Counted from the stretch's first letter, positions 33,796 to 46,158 are shown. The stretch is DNA of 64,000 nt from Magnaporthiopsis rhizophila (GCA_003049465.1 PYSS01000032.1:174674-238673); one strand, 5' to 3'. Notes: generated from the letters alone by a model not told the origin. Numbers and translations: made by a program.

Positions 33796-36700
33796 GGCGA
33801 TCAGTGTTCTGGAAGGGGAGGGGGCCTCGAGGTGCCCCAGATGTCGATCGTGGAAGCAGTGGAGCGGTGCTGCTACTGCTCAACGAGTTCGTTTGACTTC
33901 GTCACACCCGGGTTCAGGTGGCAGGAAACATTGCAGGCCGAAGACTGGAACAGTTTGGAGGGGAATTGGCCGAGGACGGTCGAGGAAGGTCGAGGGACGC
34001 CGTTGGGGCTGCTAGGGCCGGCGTCTTCAAACGTCTTATGGGCTCTCGCGGCAGTGCTAGCTGAGGCTGTGGTGGGATCCCCGCTAGCAGCTCAATGATT
34101 ACTCTGCGCGGGTCGGGCAGCGACTGGGGCCTTCACTGGTCTCAGGGGTGCAAAATGGTGCGAGTGGGGGGGCTATGCTGTCAAAATGGTGGCTTTGTGC
34201 ACTGTGCAGCAATGCTCCTTCCGTTCCCAGTGTATTTATGCACCTGCGGATTGGGTGAGGATGGTGGGAATGGTTGAGAGTCGAGGCGGGGTATTATGGA
34301 CTGGGAGAAGATGGACGCAGTCGCAGGACAACAATGGATGAAAAGGATCGAAAAGGACGTGGCGGAAGAGAAAGAGGGAGAGAGACAGAAAACTGAAGGG
34401 CACAGCTGGCTGCTTCTCTATTTTTGTACACTTGCTTACCATGCAGAGGAGTTTGAAACTGAGGGAAGAGAGTTAGGGCGAAAGGGGCTCCTCGGCGGCT
34501 TAATATTTCGGTGCTGGCTTCACATCAAGCATCGATCTTTTTTGGATCCGGCGTGTGGAACAAGCAGAGGGGCGCACAATACGAAAGACGGCTAGTGCAC
34601 AAGGGCAGACAGAAGGTACCGGACTGTACACAGCACGTTGTGTACACGCATGCCCCGTCCCAGTTGGGATGCGGGCGGCGACGGTTGTCCACCCTGGGCT
34701 GCAGCTGTATCAAGCTCCAGACGTGAGGCGCAGGCAGCGCAGGACAAAACAACAACAGCATCATGGCCGGGCCAGGCCACGCCAGCCCCCAGCCCACCCG
34801 GAGAACTCGCCCGTTTACGTACTTCCCAAGCCCACCGGCAAACAATGCCGAGCGGATGTGATCATGCGTACCCAGGAGCAGATATTCGGGGCCACGCGGG
34901 CACGTCGGGTCTGCGAGGGGACAAGACAAAATAAAACGAATAAAAAAATAAATAAAAAACGAAAACAAGGACAAATAGGAAGGCTGGTTGATATCTGTCA
35001 GGTTTCAACCAAGTCGTGTATTTTTAAAATTGTTCTCTTTGTCGTGTACGACCTTGATTGATGCCCAGGGCAAGGGAGTTGTTGGGCTACCGTGTCCATG
35101 ATGGAGTCATCGGGCAGGCAGTGCAGCCGCCTATGCTCGCTGGACTTGTGGATGCAGATGCGGCCCACACCAGAAAGAGAAGAGGTGATGAGAGGCAAAT
35201 GTTTTGTGCTGCTCTGTTCGCCAGCTGTGTCCGGTCGTGTGGACTCAACCGTCCGAGATTGGCGTTTCCTCGTCCTACATCACTCGGTAGGCTTGGCCCG
35301 CCCTCTGGGTGTCGAGGTGTTGTTGATCGGGCGTGCCTCAATCACAGAGAAATTGGCCACTCAATCAACCAACGTGGACGACATGGTCAATCTTCGGTAC
35401 TCGTTGTGTAACAGATAGGTACCTTAACCACCAACTATACTCCGGATGCAACCTGGTGGTTCACAATTGGCACCTCAAAAGTCGCTTAACCCAACCCAGC
35501 CCTCGGGCGGCCCAAGACAAGCAGCGAACGCGCAAACCGCCTTCCACGACAAAAGCGTTGTGGAGGGCAGGTGGCAGGGTACAAAGGAGGGGTAAGATGG
35601 TGGAGGGGCAGCGGCTTGGCGCTGTCTTGATCGAAGCCACAGAAACCCGCTGAAACAACCTAGGAAATCTCTCCGACATGGAAAAGTTTACTCCATTATC
35701 CGAGATATCACATGGTTCAAATGTCAGGGGACGATCGTGGTCGATGGCAATTGGTGTTCATGTCTGTTGCCGAACAGTCAGCCTTGAAAAAAAAAAAAAA
35801 AATCCATTGTTTTGGGGCCAAGCTTCCATGGCATATCAGCGCCGTAGTAAGCAGAAAGGCCAAGCGGTTCTACGTCTAGCCCAGTCGTTTAGAGCGGTGT
35901 GTCGCCCGCCCCTATTACCCGTTCGCAACAGCCAGAATTCAATTCGTTCTCGACGTTCCAACGGCGACAACACACATCATCCACCGCCGGCCGGCACAGA
36001 GTCTTACGGCGTATGTAGGTCGTGGCGGCGGCGGCTTCAGGGTGATAAGCCGACGTCCTTTCTCTGTCCCCAATTGGCACAATTGACGGCAAGGGGCAAG
36101 GTCTCGCTGCATCCGGCCCAGCCAAGTCATGCACAGCATCGCCTCTCATCTCTCTCTGATCATGCCCCCGCCATGCACGTACATGCTTGCGACGTATGTA
36201 TGCCGAGACGTCATGATCCAATATTCGACATTGTTTACAAGCGATGCGATGATGTGTGGCGCTTGGGATTTCTCCACCCACCTCCTCCACCATCCCCAAA
36301 CTCTCCTCTCTTTCTTCCACTATAGCCGGGCGTCGACGACCTACATGATAGCGTGCGGGGACCCAGACCGCTTGCCAATGGCCGTTCGCCCTACGGTACC
36401 TAGGTAAGCTGGAAGAGGTCCGCATTTACACCAGAGGAGGATGGAAGCCAAACAAATGAAGGCTGCGCCCTTCATTCGCGCACGACTCGTGGAGTCCTAG
36501 ACGCAAGGTGATGTGGCCGGCCCTCCCGTCTGCCGAGCTATGTACGTACCTACGATCTACCTACTTAACTCACCTCTTACACACATCCTGCTCCTCCTTA
36601 TGCTGCGGACGGATACGGACACATGCATGGGGATCAACCACGGTGACCCGTTGCCGCGTCTGCAAGTGCCCGCGGGAGGAGGTCCTTTACCACAGCCCCT

Positions 36701-39267
36701 CCTCCTTTTTCTCCCCTTTCACGCCGCCGCCGAGAGTCAACAATTTCGCTCTGCATATTGTAGTCACAGGCCAAGATGTTAACGCGTCCCTTTCCACCAA
36801 CCAATGATGAAACAGAGGGTAAAATGCCCAGGTGGCCAGGTACGTAGGAATGGCACAGTATCAAGTCCGATGGGACCGCGTACTACGAGGTAGTAAGATG
36901 CGGCCGCCTCTTGGGGGCCGCTCACTGCAGCATATGCCATGCAGAATGTTTTCAATCAATCCTGCTTGCCAACTTGTCTCCGTGTCTCGTCTACTGTGTC
37001 AAGCGGCATGAATGCAAGTCTAGCCGTAACTGAACGTCGGGCACTTGGAAAATACGAAGGTGAATCAGACAAAAAAAAAAAAAAAAGTGGCTGCCTCGGT
37101 GGCGTCAAAGAGCAAAAAAAGACCTCGGTGGAGCTCTCCCGCCACGGACGAGCATTCCGCGGCCGGTCGGCGTTGGATTTCTACTGGTTCTGCGTCTTTC
37201 CTGACGCTGATAGGCTGGTGGGTTACGACTACGCTATGTACTGTATATACGCTCGAGACGCAGAGAGGGTAGCAGGCATCGACTGGAAAGGTATGGTTAG
37301 ACCCTCCTCTCGCTCTCAGCCTTGCAAATCAAGAAGCTCGCCAGGGGTGGTGGTGGCTGCTTCATGCACGCACCCTCTTTCGGACTAGCAAGTGTGATCC
37401 CGCTCCCCTCACCTCCCAGCACAACCCACACACCACACTTTGTGCTCTCACCGCTTCTTGCGGAACGCCAGGTCCAGAACCTCTCAGAGCTTGCTTGCTG
37501 CGACCCAAGCCTTCCCGGGAAGGTCGATGCGAGTCGAGGCGGGGATCAAGGATCGCCCGAACAAATTATCGCCCATCGAAATGCAACCGCCAAACCTGCT
37601 TCTGCACAGGCCGGCAGCAGATTTGTCACATATTGTTTTTTTTTGTTTTTTTTCGGATCCTTTGTTTACTCCATCACTTGTCGACATGGATTGCTGCCCA
37701 ATCGTCGCACACGGTCCTTCGGCTATGCACCGTGGGCCTTCTCTCGTAGAGCCAAGAGCACCTACCTGCCTCTCACTTCGTGTGTGAAGTAGCATGGATT
37801 TGTGCGTGTGTCGACGGTTTATAGGCCGATCAACCGAGGCCTCGTGAGTGGTTGTGGGAGGTATCACCGATATTGACCTCTGTAGGAAAAGTCAACCGCA
37901 ACAGGAAAAAAAGGGGTCGTCATCTTATGACGAACAAGCATCAAAGTTGTGTCTTGCAGGGACGGGAGAGGCCAGAGCAGCTGCAACATGCAAACTGCAC
38001 TACATGGACCACGGTCCGAGAAAAGGTAACTGCTCGGCCGCGAGGGGCTTTCGTCGATGACGCCGCCCATGGACTGGGTCACCGGCGACCCCGGGAGACA
38101 CAAGACATACATGACGCCTCTAGGCTCATGACGTTGAAGAGCCAGCAGATTAATACGAGACGACGGTGGCGAGTCTTTTTGGATATTCAGGTTACGTTTT
38201 CAGTCTCATGGTGGCTGGCTACACGGCCCGACTGAACATCGGAGGAGCCAACGAGCAAATGCACGGATTTTGTTTGAGACCGGCCGCCATCACATCACGG
38301 AAGAAAGCCCTCGCAGGTGGGTGGTAGGAGGCTGGCAGACAGACCCGGATGGTGAGCCACAGCCTGGCAAAAAGGTTGGGAGATGAGAGGCAACCCTCCC
38401 ATGCCGTGCGACGCTTTGATGGGTTGATGACGACAAGGGAAGTGGAAACGGAAATGGGGTCGCCTGCCTCTCAACAACGAAGTGATAACAATATGGAGAG
38501 CAATGCTAAGGCGCGGAGAAAAAATGAGCGAGAATTGCTGCAGGCTCCCGCTCTTGCGCCTCATCGCGCGCCCTTCGTTCACGTCGGTCTGCAACGTTTC
38601 TCACACAGACCCATGGCCCCAGCTAATGAATGTCCTTTGGCTGGTGATTTTTCGAGTGACAGCACATCTCCTTGCAACACGTCATAGCCTTTGGTCGGTA
38701 TCGAAGAGAAAAAGAAAAAAATATGTCAAGGATAGGTACAATCAGGGCCACCAGCGAACCACTACCGACACCGCCCCTCTGTGCGGTGCAGTTGTGCCGA
38801 GCTTGAACCCCATAACTGCCAGCACGACCGCAAGGCCATAGGTAGACGCCTTGAGGACAAGGCTGCTGCTAGACCCATATGTATTCTTTAGCGAACACTT
38901 CCCGCCCAGGACAAGTCGCAAAGTGAGGCTAGCAGCGGGTAATGCACCTCACCGCTGAAAATTACCCACCTCATCTGACCTGTAGACAAGAGGAAGAGGA
39001 TCACCCAGCTACGGCATTGTCTAAGCGAGCGCCCCGTATCTTTGGTGGCCATATCAGTTCAAAATTACGGTGACAGCCTCGGCCACATCACCACCTCGCT
39101 CTCCTCCATGACCACCAGCGGGGCCATGACCCGTTCAATATGCTGTCCTCGCTATCACAAGCGAGAATTTGGAGGCACGATCATCAGCTAAGGGACGGAT
39201 CACTCTAACTCGTCGGCTCGAGCACACTGTACTGTGCCCCGGTATGATACGGTGCCTTGTGTTATAG

Positions 39268-40080
39268 ATGGAGAGGTCGAAGACGAAACACAGACCGCCG
39301 CCTACAAGCAGGGGTAAGAAATGCCCAAAAGACCCACGTGGAAGAGAAGATCCGTCCGCCTCGACATCGTACATGTCAGCCGTCACTGTGACAAGAGCCT
39401 ACCTATCCCGCAAGTCCGATTTGCCATCTCTTCAGCCGAAAAAGAGAGAAGAGTGTAGCTTGCCCTGTGGGACGATGTACCTTGGTCCAAACACAGAGAG
39501 AACGCCCAGTCCCACGCTTCGATGGACGCCTCTATTCTCCTCGTTTGTTCTGTATGACCGACGTCTGCGGCTCCGCCCAGCAGCACAAACCCCTTCATCC
39601 GGGCGGGAGGGTAGCTGCCGCACCACGGGTTCGGTGGCCGCCGGGCTGGACGCCGTGGCCCGCATCTCCGAGGTGGCCTATGTTTTTCTTGTGGTCCGGC
39701 ACACACAATGTGCGGTGAGGATAGACGCAGACGAGGCGTGTTTTCTTTGTCGAGTGAGTAGAATTTTGTTCTTCTCAATGGCGCAGCCCCAAACTCAACA
39801 ACCTACAATAGAGATGCCAGCCAGTTTTACAATGTCTGACCGCAGTGACAAACAGCGGCGGATAAACCTTTGGCGAGTAATATCTTGGAGGGCAGGAAAA
39901 GCGGAGGAGGAAAGAGAGGACTCATATGAGACATCCACGCCCTGTTTAGTCATCACTGGGCGGCCGGCGGCGGTTTCCGAACTCGAGAATAAGGCCTCAG
40001 AATCACACAAACGAAAACATGTTGAACAGACGAAGATCCCAACCCAAAACAGCGAGGATCGAGCCCACTCGTCATCGTGA
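39268..40080 (+). CDS. Unsupported 270-codon open frame, possible orphan gene
   Basis: An ATG-initiated frame of 270 codons lies alone in the 34-42 kb spacer. It is longer than the other frames around it. The product is basic and Ser/Arg/Glu-rich, with no signal peptide, membrane span or domain I recognise; one hydrophobic patch (VAYVFLVVRHTQC) is near the middle. The sequence does not show the strong third-position GC preference of the confirmed genes. It is either a chance frame or a lineage-specific gene. Confidence 0.15.
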   Translation: MERSKTKHRPPPTSRGKKCPKDPRGREDPSASTSYMSAVTVTRAYLSRKSDLPSLQPKKREECSLPCGTMYLGPNTERTPSPTLRWTPLFSSFVLYDRRLRLRPAAQTPSSGREGSCRTTGSVAAGLDAVARISEVAYVFLVVRHTQCAVRIDADEACFLCRVSRILFFSMAQPQTQQPTIEMPASFTMSDRSDKQRRINLWRVISWRAGKAEEEREDSYETSTPCLVITGRPAAVSELENKASESHKRKHVEQTKIPTQNSEDRAHSSS

Positions 40081-40697
40081 CACGCAGGACGACGTGCTGT
40101 GCTTGAAAGAGACGAGTGGCGAAAGCGAAGCTACCTACCCCGTGCCGGGCAAAGCCATGCGGCTCTTGCGCGCCCTAACAGGGGGGTGGGATGCTTCACG
40201 TCACCAGGCCACTCTCCCGCACCTCAGCCTCTCCTGGGTCGACCCGTCCACAACCTGAGTCGATAGATCACGAGGCGCGGGAACACAACAAGACGCGGGC
40301 ACCCTGAGAGAATGGACTGCCGATCTGGTGATGTGCGGGATCCCGGGCGGCCCACCCATGGTGACAGTGGTGGGCTGACGGCAGGCAAAGGGGAAAACCG
40401 AAAAGACGCTGGGCGAAGCCGGGCGTTTGCATCTGGCGGGTGACAACAGTCCGCCTGCCTGTTTCTGGCGTTGACCGACGACACAGTGGGCCGGCTGCCG
40501 GCAGAAACGCGACGGGCAGCATGATGCCGTGCCCGAGCACACACACACGCACACACCCCTCTCCTCCCACCCGCTCGCTCGCTGGAACTCCTAACCACAA
40601 CGGGGAAACCGAGCAAGAAAGTGAGCGAGGTACACCGACCCCGCGGGACAGCGACCTCACCCCGCCGCCACCAGCAGACGCGCAATATCTGCTGAAG

Positions 40698-40722
40698 GGC
40701 TGGCTGGCTGGCTGGCTGGCTA
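40698..40722. repeat. (GGCT)n microsatellite
   Basis: About six tandem GGCT units lie in the gene-poor region. Confidence 0.85.
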
Positions 40723-42013
40723 GCAAGCAAGGCAAAGCGCAAAAACAACTCAACCCGGGACGTCCATGAGAGGGAATGCTGCGCCAGCCTGGCCTCGCTT
40801 ACTGTTTGTCCGAGAAAGAAAGCGGGCGGGTGCACAGCGTCATCATAGGACCTTGGAATCGGTCGCGGGATTGGGCCGATGGAACGATGATGGTGTGTTA
40901 AAAAAAATAAAAAATCTAGGGATGGTTGATGTGGAAAGATGACGGGTTTCGCACGCTCGGTCGACAACGGCACATCCCGTTGGTGACAACATAAGCCACC
41001 AAAATAGCTAACGGCCAGGGAGTGAAAAAGGCAACGGATCCCTCAGCCGCAAACTAGGTGACGTATGTATTCGGGTGGTGCCGGCCGCGACCTTTCTCTT
41101 GGTAGGTTTGGTTCCCTCCCGCGGGAGCGGCCCTGCACACCACATCACCGGGCGCTCAGCCTCGTTTGGGCAATCCCGCATGATAGGCTGGCGGTTATCT
41201 TATTGCGCGCTGCCGCCTCCCACGTGAGGCAACTATTGGTCCACGAGACAAAAGCAGCAATGAGAACAACAATACCGGCAACGACAATGACAGGATTGGA
41301 TCCCTTTCAGCATCTCGATAGCCGTGTGACAGCGCAACAGGCCACATAGGTGTCCGAGGTGCTCGCTTAGAGGATCACTCGGGGAGCCGCCGATAAAGGG
41401 AGGAAACGTGGTTGGTGCATTTTCTGCCTTGCGTGGCCCGTCACAACCAGGGCATTTTCAGGAAATCGGATTTTCTCGTAGCCGGGCATGCCCAATCAGC
41501 CATCGTTCGGAGGCTGTTTTCGGCCGTCTTTCAAACACAAGGCTCCGGTTCACACACGGGTGGGTACCGGGTAGGTGTCAGCAGCATGCCTTGCCGGGCA
41601 CTCACCATTCTGTCCCCGTGTCAATGAGCAGGAGAGTGCGTTGCCAATGAAATAGGCCGGGGCGAGAGGGGTAAAAAGGAGAAAGTCGAACATCATTTGC
41701 CTCCGGGCCCGCCAGGAAACGCCTCGACCCAAAGTTGCAGAGATACAAAAAAAATGAGTGCATCGACCCATGGTACAATCAACTCCCGTCCCGCCCGATG
41801 GCGGATGGTGATGGTGCCAAACCACATGGACATGAACACATCATGGACCGTCGCGACTGGAGCCAGACAAGCAAGAAAGAGTATGCCTGGCCCGCGTCGT
41901 GATTGGGGCGGCCGTGCCCGGTCCGCAGCCTGGATTATCTGGCAATATCCCTCCACGACTCTCAGACCAGCTGGGCAAGGCAGGAGCCACCTATCCCGCC
42001 GCCTCCCGCCCGC

Positions 42014-42466
42014 CTATCCGACGAGGAACTCCTCAATGTCCTTGTCCTCCTCGTCGCCCTCGGCCCCGGCAAGCCTGCTCTCGTTCTCCTCAATCATCTT
42101 GCGGGCCATGGCGCGCTGCCGCCGCCTGGCCTTCTTGCCCCACTGTGCGACGGCGGGCTTGCCGTTGTTGTCGTCGTCGCTGTCGCTGTCGTCGGGGATC
42201 TCGATGCGGCGGCCGCGCAGCTCGTTGGGCGAGATGGCGGCGCGCTGCTGGGCGGCCTCGGCCTCGCGCTCGGCCTCCTCCTTCTCGAGCTGCTTGCGCT
42301 GCGTGCGCTCGGCCAGCTTGAGCAGGTACGGCCTCAGCAGCATGTAGGCGCCCACGAGCGTGACCAGCCGGATCCACTGCTGCGCCGTCATGTTGGTGAA
42401 GGACGAGCCCAGGTTGTTCTTGACCCGGTTGCCGAGCATGGCGGCCGTGTCATAGATGCCGTCCAT
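42014..42466 (-). CDS. PGA2: Pga2-family protein trafficking factor
   Basis: A single-exon gene of 150 residues with a genuine ATG at 42466. One membrane-embedded helix sits near the N-terminus (RLVTLVGAYMLLRPYLLKL), preceded by the family motif NMTAQQWIRL. A long charged coiled segment follows (KQLEKEEAEREAEAAQQ), then an acidic stretch (DDSDSDDDN) and a WGKKARRRQR motif, ending EEDKDIEEFLVG. This is the layout of fungal Pga2, an endoplasmic-reticulum/nuclear-envelope protein needed in yeast for processing of Gas1 and alkaline phosphatase. Length and topology fit the family. It shares a promoter region of about 500 bp with the divergent MHF1 gene. Confidence 0.88.
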   Translation of the reverse strand: MDGIYDTAAMLGNRVKNNLGSSFTNMTAQQWIRLVTLVGAYMLLRPYLLKLAERTQRKQLEKEEAEREAEAAQQRAAISPNELRGRRIEIPDDSDSDDDNNGKPAVAQWGKKARRRQRAMARKMIEENESRLAGAEGDEEDKDIEEFLVG

Positions 42467-42975
42467 CGTGGAGAGCGGAGGTACGGTATTGTCGGGTGGT
42501 GATCCGCCTGGGCGTTGCTTTTCGCAAGGTGTCGTCAGAGAACGATGGAAGGAGAAATAAAGCGCGGAAAGAGAGCCAATGGGATGAAAAATCTATAGCA
42601 ATTATATTAGCAAGTCCCGGCGTGGGAGCTGGAGGAGAATAAACAGGACTTGACGTCTATCGCCAGAGTTTAGACTTCATGATTGAGTTCCGGTCGTTGC
42701 ATATGCCGGTGTTGATTCCTGAGACATTTTTTTTCTTTCTTTTTCGATCCATGCCAGCATGGGATGGGTCGGCACTTGCCACCCAATGTCCAACAACCGC
42801 CATGGGATTCTCGATCAATTCCACGCCAGTATTTTGCGGGGCACGGTGGGGTCACGACTCAGCAGCTCGGTGCTCAGACGCGCCAAAGCGACAGGAAGCG
42901 CGTCCAACTGCAATGATATCGTAGCCTCCGCCTGCTCTCACCGGCTGGGTCACAAAAACACTTACGATTCCCAAA
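42467..42975. promoter_or_regulatory. Bidirectional promoter of PGA2 and MHF1
   Basis: Start codons at 42466 (minus) and 42976 (plus) face away from each other. Two inverted ACGCGC cores lie at 42878-42883 and 42898-42903 (the second on the opposite strand), 73-98 bp before the MHF1 start. These resemble the MluI cell-cycle box (ACGCGN) of G1/S genes. A T-rich stretch is at 42726-42745. Confidence 0.45.
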
Positions 42976-43469
42976 ATGCCCGAGGAATATGACACACGAG
43001 AGGTGAGGCCAGGTAATCCATGCCACAGCAGCATCAGCGTAATTGTCCCAAATGCTGACGACAGATTCATCAACGCCCCTAAACCCCCATGACAGCGTCT
43101 CAAGGCCGCGCTCTGGTTCTCAGTCGGCAAGATCGTGGACGAGGAGACCATGAAGAGGCAGCGAAACGCCACGCCACAGTTCATCGGAGCCCTCACCGAC
43201 ATGGTATACACCCAGATCGGTCCGTAATTCATTTCCCCAGCTCGCGATATGTCCAACCCCCTGTGGCTAAAACTGTCTCCCCAAATCAAGAAACTGTGGC
43301 AAAGGACCTGGAGAGCTTCTGCAACCATGCCGGCAGGACCACCGTCACGACCGATGATGTGCTGCTCTTGGCTAGACGAAACGAGGATCTCCACGGGATA
43401 ATCAAGCAAGTCGTCGACCAGCAAAAGGCCGAGAAGGCCGCCCAGGCCAAGGGCAAGTCCAGGAAATGA
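42976..43469 (+). CDS. MHF1: Centromere protein S / MHF1 histone-fold protein
   Basis: Three exons: 42976-43002 (MPEEYDTRE), 43096-43219 and 43291-43469. Introns 43003-43095 (GTGAGG) and 43220-43290 (GTCCGT, a weak donor) restore RERLKAALWFSVGKIVDEE and TQIETVAKDL. The product is about 109 residues, the usual size. It shows the CENP-S histone fold: ALWFSVGKIVDEE (helix 1), the long helix ATPQFIGALTDMVYTQIETV, then DLESFCNHAGRTTVTTDDVLLLARRN, and a Lys/Ala-rich tail. CENP-S pairs with CENP-X (MHF2). The dimer acts with the FANCM/Mph1 helicase at stalled forks and with CENP-T/W at kinetochores. It is convergent with the membrane-protein gene at 43866. Confidence 0.92.
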
Positions 43470-43865
43470 GGATTAGCATCCACTCACGAATGTTTTTTTG
43501 TCTACGGTTGTGATGTTTGTTATTCAAGGCGTCTGGAAAATAAATTGGTCTGGCTTCGTGGGTGAATTTTCCGGCTGCTCTATGGACATCTGATCGATGG
43601 GTGAGGCCACGAGCACGACGTACTGTTTTTGTTGATGGAATGGATGAAAAATACCCTATTAGCCCTTCCACTCTTATAAGCAAAGAAAGATATGTCGTGC
43701 TCAGGGGTTAGCGCAGGTATCATGACCGATAAAAATGTCAGCGTGCGCATGCTAACTCCCTGGCTGGTATGACCCTACCACAATTCCGTGCGCGGCCGAG
43801 CCCTTCTGTGCGCTGCCCAGTGACTGGGTACCTTGTATAGTGCAAGTCGGAGCAAGCACAGCGCG
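43470..43865. other. Convergent spacer
   Basis: About 400 bp between the 3' ends of MHF1 and the membrane-protein gene. It should contain both polyadenylation regions (T-rich near 43490-43525). No gene is seen. Confidence 0.5.
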
Positions 43866-45747
43866 CTAATTGTTCTGGATCTCCTCGCGGAACATGTCCG
43901 ATAGCAGCGTAAAGATGCTCCACACCTCTCCCTTGATGAGGAGATGAACCATTTCAACCTGCACCAGGCTGCCCACAGCCATCCAAGTCACTCCCCTCCA
44001 AGGAGTTAGTGTGTATACGTCAGCAACGGACCCGCCGTTGCGGCCGAGGAAACTCCGCGCGAGCAGCCGCAGAGCAAAGGCCTCCATCGGTGCCTGTAGC
44101 AGGTTGGATGACACGACGGTCAACATATCGGCGGCCAACGAGGCGGGGAGCCGCGTCAGAGCGTTGTCGTTGTAGGAAACCGTCACTTGCTGTCCAGCGC
44201 ACTCGCCGCCAACGCCGCCGCCGCCACCCGAGCCCGCCGCACCACCGGTCAGATCCGCCGGCGCGTCCGCTCTAAGTTCGGCCGACCAGACCCCGTCTTC
44301 CGTAGCGTCAGTCGCTTCCACGTCGAAGCTAATGAGGGTGGCGCTGACCCGCTCAGTGTCTTCCTCGTCGTCGCTGTCGTAATAATCGTCGACTCCGCCC
44401 CTGATGGAGGAGATTGTGCTCTGCCTTCGGATTGTGGGGACCTGCGGCGGATCGGTGGACGCCGCGGCAGTGCGTTCACGAGCACGTCCCTCGCCGTTCA
44501 CCACCGCGTCTCCGTGCGGAAATCCCAGCAAGCTCTGCTGCTGTTGCTCAATGAGATCCCAGTCCGAGGGTGGCTGCTCTCCTTCACCGATGAACGTGGC
44601 CAGCTGCTGCTGCTCCCTGGAGTCTTTGTTGGTGGGGCTGGGTAGATACCGGCATATCCACGGCCGGAGACATTGGCGCACGATCGCCGAGGCGCGCAAG
44701 TACAATATGAAGGCGGCAAGCGGAGCAAAACCCAGGGCAACGCCGCCCAACCACCCAAAGATGCCTCCGGGGGAGAAGGAACGGATAGGAGGCGGGCATG
44801 GTATTGGTGAAGATGATGTAAAAGGGATAAAGAATGCGGGCCATGGTAATATGCTGGTCTGGGGAACAAGCTCCAAGCGGCGCATGAAGCTGAAGATGTG
44901 GACATGGAGGCGAACGTACTGAAAACCCATGTTTAGCCTATTGAGCCGACAGTGTGTCAGTCAAGATCCAGAAAATGATATCCGAGAAGGGAGGCATCGA
45001 GACCGACCAATCATTGTGCATGATGCTGTTGCATACTCCAGGAAGCGCCGTCTGCAGTCGAGGCACCATCCTAGGCAGCTGAGGGAGCATTCTTAAGCCA
45101 GTCATGGTCAAAAATGTTGGCAAGTCTGCAAGGAAAAAGCTGGCCATGGACCTGCGACTGCGTTCATAGTGGTATAAGTCGGCGAAGGGTATCTGAGAGT
45201 ATTGTCTGTAGACCTGCGAGGGCGAGGGGCTGTAAGCAGGATTGTCGTCATCCAAAGAAGATGCAGTCTGTCAGCAGTCCAGCTCAGCAACATACAAGGA
45301 TCCGGTTCCTCAGCCCGTGCAGCCCCCAGGAGCTGGCGATCTCGACAAGCTGGGCGGTGGCCGAGAGCCTGGAGCCGATGCGTTCTGCTTCCATCCTGGC
45401 GTTCTCGCGCTCTTCCAACTCCTTCCTTTCTGCGGCGCCATCGTCTGGCTCCGCAACACCAATGGCAAGCATGACTTCATTATGGGCCCGAATAAGTTCC
45501 CTGTTCAGGCGCCTGGCGTCCGGGTTCACCGGCCGTCCATGCTCGTCATACAGCTGTACTGGCGCCCGGGGATCTCCCTCCCCCTCCCCCATCCGTACCT
45601 CATCGTACGGCGACCGGCCCTGAACGGTTTATGTTGTCAGTTGGAGGTTTGTGATCTTGTTGTGCCAAGGCACACGCGTGGAGTGATGCGCATGTACGGT
45701 TCAACACATACCAAGGCCAGCGATGTGAGGGGCTCAGATCTAGTCAT
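43866..45747 (-). CDS. Conserved fungal membrane protein, function unknown
   Basis: Four minus-strand exons: 45747-45712, 45619-45296, 45213-45004 and 44918-43866. Introns of 92, 82 and 85 nt have donors GTATGT, GTATGT and GTCTCG; all exons are phase 0. The product is about 540 residues. After a short leader (MTRSEPLTSLAL) come a charged helix (AAERKELEERENARMEAERI), a conserved-looking block (VYRQYSQIPFADLYHYERSR, then FFLADLPTFLTMTGLRMLP), and a membrane span (FGWLGGVALGFAPLAAFILYL). A Ser/Gly/acidic variable region follows (DDYYDSDDEEDTE), and then a hydrophobic C-terminal region (GVTWMAVGSLVQVEMVHLLI). It is probably an organellar or endomembrane integral protein. I do not recognise the family. 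The last intron is the least certain, because its donor is non-consensus and was chosen by phase. It is divergent from UTP13, with about 410 bp between starts. Confidence 0.78.
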
Positions 45748-46158
45748 GACCCATGAGATTTGGACAAAAAGAGTTTTAAAAGTAACGTGCAGCAGCTCAT
45801 TCCAATGACCGCATATTGGCTATGCGATGAGGGCTCTTTGTCGCACTCAGAGTGGAAGACCTGTGTTGTCGGCTATTCTGTTGTCGACCAGAGCTGGTGA
45901 GTGAGTGAAGCCAACTGGGAACGGGACCTGGACAAATGCCGCCATCTCGCAGCAACCCAACACGCTAAGATAACCTTAATCCTTATCGGGCATATCGGCC
46001 CCACTTTTGTTGGCGGCGCGCTGCGGGCAGCTCCCGAGTTGGCGGGCGGAAAAAAAAAAATTCGAGTTTCTTGGAGCGAGCTCGTAGAACCTAAGCGGGA
46101 TGCGCATCCTTTTCCCCTGATCTGGCGTCGTGGTTGACGGCGCATCACGATAGAAGCC
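45748..46158. promoter_or_regulatory. Bidirectional promoter of the membrane protein and UTP13
   Basis: The starts lie at 45747 (minus) and 46159 (plus). A GCGATGAG at 45824-45831 matches the core of the PAC box of yeast ribosome-biogenesis genes, and an A-rich AAAAAATTC at about 46050-46062 loosely resembles the partner RRPE element. UTP13 is a ribosome-biogenesis gene, so both sites are plausible. Confidence 0.45.

Larger units (their letters stand above)
33796..42013. other. About 8 kb gene-poor spacer
   Basis: No frame has a recognisable domain, apart from an unexplained 270-codon frame at 39268-40080 listed separately. The stretch holds A/T runs (35787-35802, 37071-37086), TACCTACCTA words (36395-36580, 36840), a (GGCT)n repeat at 40698-40722, and mixed GC content. 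Long upstream regulatory sequence, non-coding RNAs or lineage-specific genes with several introns could be missed here. Confidence 0.4.

Noticed and set aside
42852..43424. 190-codon minus-strand frame
   Set aside because: It is antisense to MHF1, whose histone-fold motifs and splice sites are clear.
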